A stretch of 25,983 nt of DNA from the NCBI RefSeq assembly GCF_000485595.1, contig NW_014577322.1:261337-287319 (forward strand). The letters are read 5' to 3'. The number at the start of each line of letters is the position of its first letter. The first letter of the stretch is position 1. Below the pieces are notes generated by a model. It did not search any database. It had not been told where the DNA came from and worked only from the letters and a program-made list of their open reading frames with translations. Below are positions 18,204-25,983 of this stretch, piece by piece. The DNA comes from Priapulus caudatus (lineage: Eukaryota; Priapulida; Priapulimorpha; Priapulimorphida; Priapulidae). The position numbers and the translations under genes were made by a program.

Positions 18204-19163
18204 CTAACAATCAGACATGCATGGTTTGCTTTTCCCACGAAATACTGAACTTCTGTACTTCTTTATGATGGCTTTATGTTTCTTTATTTGCTCTTTCAGT
18301 TCCATATTCTCAGTTAGCAATCTCTGACATTCTGAAGCAAAGTTTGGCACAAGGTCAGTCTGGGTTTTGATAGACACTAGACGTGCTTTTTTGCACGTTT
18401 TTAACTCTCCAACAAAATCACCTTCTGTAGCAAAGTTTGGCACAGGGTCAGTCTGGGTTTTAGTAGACAATAGACATGCTTTTTCGTAATTAGTTATGCA
18501 CTCTTTTATCTCCTCTCCAGAAGAACCAACTTCTGGAGCAATGTTTAGCACAGGGGCAGTTTGGGTCTGGGTGGACAATGGTGCTGTTTTGCAGTAATTG
18601 TGCATACATTCTTCTGTCTCTTCAGCTAGAACTTGTTCTTCTCTCTGCTTGTTTAGCATTATTAGCAAGGCTGAAGCTGCAGTATTCTTGCTTGCTATGT
18701 CATGGTTGAATTGTGTTCTGCCTTTCCTCCTCACGCACCTATTGGTAAAGCAATAAGACTATAGGAGATACCAGTTTCTATAAAATGTGCTTTTCAGATG
18801 TGGGTAGGTAACTTTGGCTATACTGTTCTTGTAATGATTATAATTATCAGTGTATATGTTTGGTACCCAGCTAGTCAGAGAGCATGAACTCCTAAAACAA
18901 GTATGAAATCTGATGTGCTATTAAATTAAAAACTTCCATGTACGATATATCAGGCCGATATCATATCTCAATGTGGGCTACAAAAAAATATACATTATGG
19001 CTTGGTGGGCTATATACAAGATCAATACATGTACTGTACGTGTTATTTGAACACATGAAATCTTACCTTTCTGGATTACTTTTTAGATTTTGTCCACGTG
19101 TTGATGTACCATTAAACATGGGGGGAATGAAATCTGGATGGATTCCTTCGATACCTTTCTTTT
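18204..19163 (-). CDS. TQT-repeat, coiled-coil protein, last two exons (possibly THAP-type), 5' exons not found
   Basis: Exon 19067-19163 (acceptor TATTAACAG, donor AAAG|GTAAGA) and exon 18204-18738 (acceptor CCAATAG) join in phase, giving NPE-R-CVRRKGRTQF, through to TAG; about 209 residues visible. The first exon reads KKGIEGIHPDFIPPMF, reminiscent of the AVPxIF-like end of THAP zinc fingers, but no upstream C2CH exon was found. The second exon has three imperfect repeats with STQTQTAP, STKTQTDP and SIKTQTDL. At DNA level the AGCAAAGTTTGGCAC-like units are 93 and 108 bases apart, both multiples of three, which supports coding. It ends in a helix (LLTENMELKEQIKKHKAIIK) and a basic tail. TQT is the core of dynein light chain LC8-binding sites, so an LC8 partner is an inference. 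The 328-base intron is small. Confidence 0.6.
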
Positions 19164-19350
19164 CTGTTAATATTAAAGAAAATGAGATTATTACATGATC
19201 AGAAACTGGCAAAGCATTCTCTTCAAAAATCAACAAAATTCATGGGTTTAGCATATTAATAATATCTGGATTTACGTTGGATCAATCCTAACTTGGGTCC
19301 CTGGAATGTCACGACTATCTCAGGATAACGTTACAGTTAGGGTTAAGCCT

Positions 19351-20100
19351 AGTTCACACTGTGCGATTTTCTACGCTGGCCGCTTGCGATCGATAAATAC
19401 GGTGCCAGGTCCGCGCGGTGTGTCCGGCCTCCGTGAGAGGACTCCGTCCGGTCTCTGTTAGGATAGTGTGATGGTTATTCCCTAGGGATAGGGTGATGAC
19501 AAAGATGATTTATGCTACACCATGATCTTAAAGTAGGTTTGAGTGCTCTATCACATTGTCGTTGGTCGGTGGCACCAGTGGTTACAACATATGTAGCCTA
19601 GTGCAGGCACTTGAGCCATTTCATTAATAAAATGTTCGTAAATAAACACAATTTTATTTCCTTCCAAAGTTTGAAATGTTATGTACTCTCTATTTGCCGA
19701 ATAAATTTTCTGTTTTTTCTGAATTTCTAATTCTATCCTTCTGTATTTTTTACACCGTTTGTCCATGTGTGGTGAGAAAATTGTGTGTTGTAAGGAGCAA
19801 TTGATCGTCATTTACGTGAAAATTACTAGGCAAACATGCAGTGAGTAAATAAACAATAAAACTTTGGTAGCATATACAATTTGTGTTTATTTACAATCAT
19901 TTTATTACTGAAACGGCTCACTTGCCTGTGGTGCCTGGGAAATTACGTGCTGGCGATTTTTCCCTACTCTTCACTGTTCGCGATTCTCCTCTAGGTATCG
20001 CTGACTGATCAATTGCGGTGATTTGTGTTGATTTGCGAGACGATCGTTCACACAGGGAGCCCAGTCTGGTGTTCAGGTGGTACAATGCGCAGGATTATTT
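19351..20100. mobile_element. Decayed foldback element, arms of about 60 bases
   Basis: 19598-19656 (GGCACTTGAGCCATTTCATT, then AATAAAATG and GTAAATAAACACAA) is mirrored at 19874-19932 at about 80% identity. Outside the arms lie GTTCACACTGTGCGATTTTC (19356) and GGCGATTTTT / CGTTCACACAGGG words (about 19951, 20045), like those of other elements here; the outer borders are uncertain. An 86-codon minus-strand frame inside is judged spurious. Confidence 0.45.
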
Positions 20101-20742
20101 CCTAACAAAGAATGTACAGAAAAGAATCGATTAATAAAACACGTCAGAAAGCTATGCGGGTATAGTCCCTTCACTCCCAGTACCTGTATGGGAGCCGAAG
20201 GGGAGTATACACGCCGTAGAGCTAAATGTGGTAACGTAAAGTAACACAAACTGAAAATCAGTGGAAAATGTTGTTTGCGCTGAATGAGTTGAAAGATTCC
20301 CGCTATAAAAGACGCAATGTATTAACGTAATTAGCAGCTAGGTGCTTGAGCTTTCTCGCACCTGGCTGGCTTGAGATAAAATACTAAATAGCGGCTAATA
20401 TAATCTTAATTCTCAATGTCTGAGTTTGTATGTTGTATGTCGTAGTGTTATGTATGTATGTGAATGTATCGTACCCTAATGGGCGACCAAACGCGCCCAA
20501 CGCGATCTGGATGCAATTTTCACAGAGGCGAATTTCCTATACGGCCGGGAGAGTGGTTTCCTAGACGAAAAAAATCTGTCAAGTCGCGGAACTCGCCGAA
20601 AACATTCCGTGGAATTCGTCAAACTTCGAGGACAAATGTCAGCACTCACTGTACAGTGCTGACGAACACAAGAAAAATCCGAATGACTATTCTTTCCCTC
20701 GACTTCATCAGCTGCTGGTATGGAAACCGGAAACCAATCTAC
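20101..20742. other. No gene seen
   Basis: Mixed-composition DNA. TGAGCTTTCTCGCACCTGGC and TATGTATGTATGTGAATGTA are the only local peculiarities. The 93-codon open frame from 20464 has no recognisable domain. Confidence 0.5.
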
Positions 20743-20744
20743 TA

Positions 20745-21220
20745 GAAGCCCGGCGCACTACGTGGCGATTTTTATCGACAGTACCCGTCGATTTTTATCG
20801 GCTGGTACTGTGCGATAAAATCGCCACGATGCTGGCCAGCCGCGCGACAATGTCAAACAACCGTCCTATTTGAGGCGACATACCACTGTATGAGACTGTA
20901 ACGTGACATGTTCAAACCACACCCTAACGGGCCTGCCATATTTGATCACGAGCTTCAAAATCATTCATGATTGGTTAAGTGCGCCAAAACTGTGTCGGGA
21001 TCCAATCGCCAGTGGCACAGCAGCACGTAGCGATTTTCAGCACTGCAACAGAAATATCAAACTGGTTTGATATTCACAGCGCGAGTTTCTGGCGTCGAAA
21101 ATCGTGACGCGCGGCAGCGCACAGACGTGCGATTTTCTCGGCGATTTGTTGCCTGGCGACAGACATGCGCCCGGTTCGTGTCCGACGAAGAATCGCCGAC
21201 GGGTGTGGCCGCCGGCTTAA
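20745..21220. mobile_element. Inverted-ended element with internal hairpins
   Basis: The left end AAGCCCGGCGCACTACGTGG then CGATTTTTATCG is loosely mirrored at the right end (AATCGCCGACGGGTGTGGCC then GCCGGCTT). Internal palindromes: 20761-20777 (CGTGGCGATTTTTATCG) against 20813-20828; and AATATCAAAC-TG-GTTTGATATT, perfect, at 21053-21074. No transposase. Confidence 0.45.
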
Positions 21221-23950
21221 AACAGAGCACAACCAGGAGCCAGTGTCAGAGGTACTACTCAGTACTCACCTCGAGTTTGAGGAGTTGAGTTCAATGCACG
21301 ATCTTCAGATGCATTGTACCTTCGAGAGAGCGTATGCATTTTCTCATCCAGTTAGAAAAGATGTTCTTAATTTCATGTGGCATGGTTGCCGGCCCAAGTC
21401 AGCACTAGCAATATCCAGGTAGACACAGACCCCACTCGCTGCCCGGTCCATTCCTGATGTGTCCCGGGTACTATGTTGTCCCAGTACCAGTGTAACTATG
21501 TCTTTATAGGCCTGTCTTATCTATAGCCAGTGCTGCGAAAGTAGAGCGTTGTCGCCGGTTTGTCCCGAGACAACCACAAGTTTGTGGCCGGACCACCTAA
21601 CCAGTCCTGAGACATTGTCCGGTGACAGACCAAGAAAAAAGTCTGAAAACAACGCACTTTATTATGTGTTCTGCAGGGCGTTCTCCAAGACCTATGCCTG
21701 CACGCCGCAATAATCTATGGTGTGGGAAAACGCGAGGCCGCATACCGAGCTGCTATTTCCACACTGTATATCGAGAGGATGAGATGATAATTTAATTTTC
21801 AGCTGAAATTTGTTAAGTTAGCAAAGCAGAGAGGAGCGAGCAAATGCGCGGACCGTGAAGTGATCGCCTGCTAGGTCCGGGGGCCATGTTCGCCCCGAGA
21901 TTTTTTAAAAGAATGGCAGAGTTTGGTGGCATTCTAAGCTATTCTGAACAAATTATAGGAGACTCTTGAATCACCTTTTCAAGTTGTCAAAAGTACAAAC
22001 CAACTATAATAGAAAATCAGGGGCTCGAAAATAGCAGGCTTTTTTTTAATCAAGTGTCTAGACAGAATATATTTTCTGTTTCCGACCGCCGTCGCGTTGC
22101 AGTGTTTTACATCAGACATAAGCTGCCTTGCCTGCGACCAGATTTAATGAACAAACAACACATGCGAATGGGAACAATCAGGTGCATGTCATGGCACACA
22201 ACATCACGCAGCGAACAGTTAACCGGACCCCGCCAGGCCAGGCATGGTTGGTTACTGAGTCAGCTACCGTGCAAATTCTCACCCTGCTACTCAGCTGTGA
22301 ACGAGATGTTTCTTTTCTGTAGCACGTCAAAAACAGATGTGACAGCTGTATACTTCGAGCTGTCGCGCTGACTGTCGTAGCCGCTACAGTCTACAGTGCA
22401 GGCGCTGTTGAGGTATAAGATTTAAAGTGTTGTTACATTGTACCCCCCTCACCAGTTTCTAACGAATGTAGACGTTCACAGCAAGAAATCCGACTCCCTG
22501 GACTGTCCAAACCGCGGGAATTTCCGCGATACCGCGGAATGAATCTCATCCCTGTATATGTCAGGTTTTTTCTGATGTTATGGAGAGGTAACTCGATTGA
22601 ACCAGCAAGCAAACCAGCAAGGTTCACCCCCATACATTTTGGGTAGTTTTTATTCCCTTATTATTTTGAAATTGTTGCCGATGGCGTTTTGCTCCATGCA
22701 AAACGAAACAACAGCTATGCAATGGGATCATGTTGATATCCCGAAAGTAAAAAAAAGAGAATTGTCGATAAGTCAGAAGTGGAAGGCTGTACATGGGTAT
22801 CTCAAAGGTGCTGCACAATCACCATCTCGCTGCAGATCTACATTTTCAAAATGTATTGGGGAAGGAACCATACCGCCGCAACGCTTGTTTTTCACCCCCT
22901 CCTTGAAATCCCAGACCCGCCACTGAACGCAATTACACTATCTTGGAACAGAGAACAATGAACAAAAATGTCGCCTTTCACCATGGGCAACCCAAAACAA
23001 AGATTGCCGAAAAGGTAGAGAGCCGTATGAATGTGAGAGGGAGGCGGAGAGGAGCCATTAAAATTAAGTCCATCCACTATTTATGCGGGCAGTTTTGCTG
23101 TTTATTGGCGCACCGCGCTTGGTAAAAAATCGCTGGCTACAACCAATGTGTTTAGGGGGTGTTTTCTGAACGCATTAATATATTATGTGATTGAAAATAG
23201 GAGATGTTGGGGATATTTTTTGGGACAACCAGTAAATTGTTTGCGGGACAACACCGATTTGATGGCCTGGTTGTCCGCAGCGACAACGCACATTTTTTAA
23301 ATTATTTCGAGGCACTGTAACTGATATATGGAATTTCCTTTATTCATTGTACGATCTCACAATGGACTAGCGTACGTTGGGGAGCTCAAGAAGTTGGAGA
23401 AGCCAGGAATCTGCTAGCATATTTCCACCGAGAATAACACGAAAAACTTGTTTAGTCAAGAGGGTTTTTGAAATGAAAAGGCCAAACCCATTCGTACATG
23501 CTCTTATAATAACTTTTTGTCATTACACCATATTACAAGAGCTAATAATACAAGGAGTGTACAAGCGGAAACACGGGAAATAGTGGCTATTTCACCGACA
23601 ACATTATCTACTTTGCCCTGCGAGTCGGGTAATAAATTGTCATGTATTGGCATTAAGGCAGAATTCTTTGCTCTCTAAAAGCAAGACGCAACCGCGCAGT
23701 TGTCAATACGATACTCCTAAGGCGGAGAGATATCGGCTCCTAAACCTCCGCTCCCCACTGCCGAACGCCGCCTCCGAATCCACTTCTGTCCCCCATCCCT
23801 TCACGCCCGCCGTCACCTAGTCAGCAGTCCAACCAGGAAATATGCTATCAAAAAACTTTTGAAGGCATTTTTTGTTAAAAGCTGGCAACCAGGCTAGACA
23901 GTTATCCACTGATGTTCCCAGGCTGTTCAGAATCACCCGGTGCAACTGGC
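21221..23950. other. No gene that I can defend
   Basis: Several open frames of 60-109 codons on both strands, none with a motif, splice context or similarity. GCGTTGTCGCCGG at about 21549 and the inverse-like GCAGCGACAACGC at about 23276-23290 could be remnants of the ends of a larger element. A C-rich stretch occurs at 23735-23820. Confidence 0.45.
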
Positions 23951-23953
23951 ATT

Positions 23954-24002
23954 TGACCCTTGAAGGTCAAATTGAGGGGGGCAAAAGGTCAACTGAAGGT
24001 CA
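23954..24002 (+). promoter_or_regulatory. Cluster of AGGTCA nuclear-receptor half-sites
   Basis: TGACCC at 23954-23959 and AGGTCA at 23964-23969 form an everted pair. AGGTCA at 23986-23991 and 23997-24002 form a direct repeat with 5-base spacing (DR5). DR5 is a known RAR/RXR arrangement. No gene start is nearby, and the words may belong to a repeat family, so function is unproven. Confidence 0.3.
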
Positions 24003-24316
24003 AAATTTTATATATTTTTGTAATTTTGTCTGTACTTTCATATAACATTGATTTTAATCGAATATTTAATATTTAGACTGAGTTATAAGTGTTAACATCT
24101 AAAATGAATAGCGTAAATGTGAAGAAATCTCGACGAAAAAAATAAATGCAAATTCTCCTTAAAAGGGTTGCTGTTTTTGTGATATTATATAATACTTCTT
24201 TGAGATGATTGCTTCCCTTTACGAATTTTAGATTTGACAATAGCAGGAATGATTCAAGTGCTTCAATTCCCAAAGCCGCTTAAGTAGTATCTTATTCTAT
24301 AAATTGCGGAAATTTC

Positions 24317-24420
24317 GTGTGTGTGTGGTGTGTGCATGTGTGTGTGTGTGTGTGTGTGTGTGTTGTGTGTGTGTGTGTGGTGTGTGGTGTGTGTGTGTGT
24401 GTGTGTGTGCTGTGTGTGTG
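24317..24420 (+). repeat. (TG)n microsatellite, interrupted
   Basis: About 100 bases of GT units with a few GGTG, CATG and GCTG interruptions. It creates false Cys-Val and Thr-His frames on the two strands. Confidence 0.95.
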
Positions 24421-24517
24421 CCAACGTCACAACACCGAAAACACAATGCAATGTGAAAAATATAGTAGTAACCAATAAGCGGCTCCATCTAAGAATTTTT
24501 CTAAGTGCGCTCCATCT

Positions 24518-24808
24518 AAAGGCCGCCGGCACAGGCCAGCGCGATTTACAACCGATGAATTGCAATGAAGCGATGAACGAGCGATGAAGCGATGAAGCGC
24601 TGAAGGCGATGTATGGTGTGGCGCGGCCTTGAAAATCGGCCATCGCGTTCAATGCGCTCACTCGGTTGCAAAGATGCAAACATGTTTGATTGTGGAACGA
24701 TCACCCGATCAAAATAGAAATCGTCTAACAACTAGAACGCGGCAGCACCTACCATCGCTTCATCGCTTCATCGCATTGTAAAAATCGCTGGTGTGCCGGC
24801 GGCCTTAA
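24518..24808. mobile_element. MITE-like element with GGCCGCCGGCACA ends
   Basis: AAAGGCCGCCGGCACAGGCC then AGCGCGATTTACAA at the left end is mirrored by TTGTAAAAATCGCTGGTGTG then CCGGCGGCCTTA at the right end (about 32-base TIRs). Directly inside each TIR are tandem GCGATGAA units (about 24565-24600) and their inverse CATCGCTT (about 24752-24772). The 290-bp unit is non-coding. Confidence 0.7.
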
Positions 24809-25983
24809 GCATTCCATGTCGCTGTCGCGATCTAATCTAGGCCAGGAGAAATGTGTAACCAATATCGTTTTACATTGTTTCTTGCTTTGGTGTAAAAATT
24901 GGGTTAGTAACAAGTGCCGACAGCTAATGCCCACAAAGCAATAATAATATTTTTTATCGCTATTAAGGTCATTGATTCATTTGGTCAGCAAATGAAAGTG
25001 CGGCCTAGATAGAATGTGTGGGTTGACGTCATGCAATATTTGGACAGAATGGCTGGCACAAGCTCCAATGATGGCGATGTGGAAAACATTATTACAAGGC
25101 TAATTCAGGGACATGATCTGGGCCATGAAGCACTTAGTCGGAATCAAGTTTGAAGCTTCTGTGATTGGATCCAACAGGCAAAATCCTGAACTCCATCAGG
25201 AGTCTGGTTGTGGCATCGATCAGCAGTAGTCAGCATTGTCTAAGAAAATGGTACGAGAACGCGCCCGAGAACACGCGAATGCCTGTTGAATGCTGTGGCT
25301 GAATTCCACGAACTCCTCGACCGTACGAAATATGTCAGAAGAAAACTGACGAATTCAACACCGATGCTGAACGGCAGAATCCTGCCCACACAAATGCCCT
25401 CTGGTGAAGTACCTTGAGATGATGGAAATACCTCTTCGCATTCGTCCGCGCTAATCGAGATGTGATGGGTTGTTCCATCTTAGATCGTTTGCTCGGCAAT
25501 GTTACCGTTAGCTGACGATACTGAATGATCATGTCAACTATGCCAAGCATGGAAGTCCTGTTTCGCATCGCTGAGAACATGAAAGGACTCGCGCAGACCG
25601 CACCAGAAGTCCACGAAGATTCTGGGGCAAGGATTCGTAGTGAAACGACACGCCATGGAGATTTAAGCCAGTTCCAGTAAGCAACCTCAAAGGCCACTCG
25701 AATTGGGTTAAGCAAGGTATGCAAGCTCTCAAATGGTATAATGTGGCATGCACTCGGAATGAACGGCAAGGGACAGTTCTCTCCCCACACTTGTCAGAAA
25801 GGTCACAGATATCAAGATGACACCCTGCATGCTATTCAGTCTTCGACACGACAAGATTTCTGAAAAGATTTCTCATTTGTAAAGGGATGGTCGTTACCAT
25901 CCAAAAAGACACGGGATTTGATGCTGGGTGTCCAAGCTTGAGGCACAGTTCTTGCTGACGATTTAAGGCGTTCACATACCGAT
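24809..25983. other. Unassigned; possibly a decayed coding element
   Basis: From about 25020 the base composition becomes balanced and codon-like. A short + frame begins MAGTSSNDGDVENIITRL at about 25050 and stops soon after; later pieces lie in shifting frames broken by stops. The longest minus-strand frame (25335-25790) has no recognisable motif. A decayed retroelement is possible but not shown. Confidence 0.3.

Noticed and set aside
22597-22926. 109-codon open frame on the + strand
   Set aside because: No domain, and overlapping frames on the other strand are equally open; no evidence for an exon.
24263-24679. Thr-His and Cys-Val rich open frames on both strands
   Set aside because: They are translations of the TG microsatellite.

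Overview
This is nuclear DNA of a multicellular animal, most likely a marine invertebrate. Genes are split by GT-AG introns, vertebrate-type TTAGGG repeats occur internally, and AT-rich non-coding DNA is crowded with short inverted-repeat (MITE or foldback) elements and LINE scraps. I cannot name the species. Non-coding stretches are described where they exceed about 300 bases. Three host genes can be supported. (1) On the + strand, 1095-1624, are the last two exons of a gene for a protein with a mannose-6-phosphate-receptor-homology (MRH) domain, of the glucosidase II beta / GNPTG type. Its 5' part lies beyond the left edge, and the visible upstream intron is filled with a LINE fragment and two repeats. 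(2) On the - strand, 5036-12743, is a complete five-exon gene for peflin, a penta-EF-hand calcium-binding protein; all exon phases join into a 229-residue protein. It converges tail to tail with gene 1. (3) On the - strand, 18204-19163, are the last two exons of an unrecognised protein with three TQT-containing repeats and a terminal coiled coil, possibly of THAP type. Layout: 1-1094 is the repeat-filled intron of gene 1; 1625-5035 is AT-rich intergenic DNA with a MITE (2188-2457) and a LINE scrap (about 3822-4016); 5036-12743 is peflin. Its 4.9-kb first intron holds an unusual cluster: a 0.7-kb element with subterminal repeats (9345-10050), a 684-bp near-palindrome (10148-10831), a palindromic spacer (10860-11055), and a second palindrome copy split by a 620-bp inverted-repeat element that contains another foldback (11058-12527). 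Upstream of peflin, 13141-17430 carries further foldback elements, GC-rich DNA and a second, inverted copy of the repeat seen at 713-992. From 19200 to the right edge I see foldback elements, microsatellites and no gene I can defend. The main theme is nested inverted repeats. Several enclose telomere-type repeats, and several share GTTCACAC or GCGATTTT-like ends, which suggests a few families of non-autonomous elements mobilised by transposases encoded elsewhere. No RNA gene, CRISPR array or intact transposase was found.
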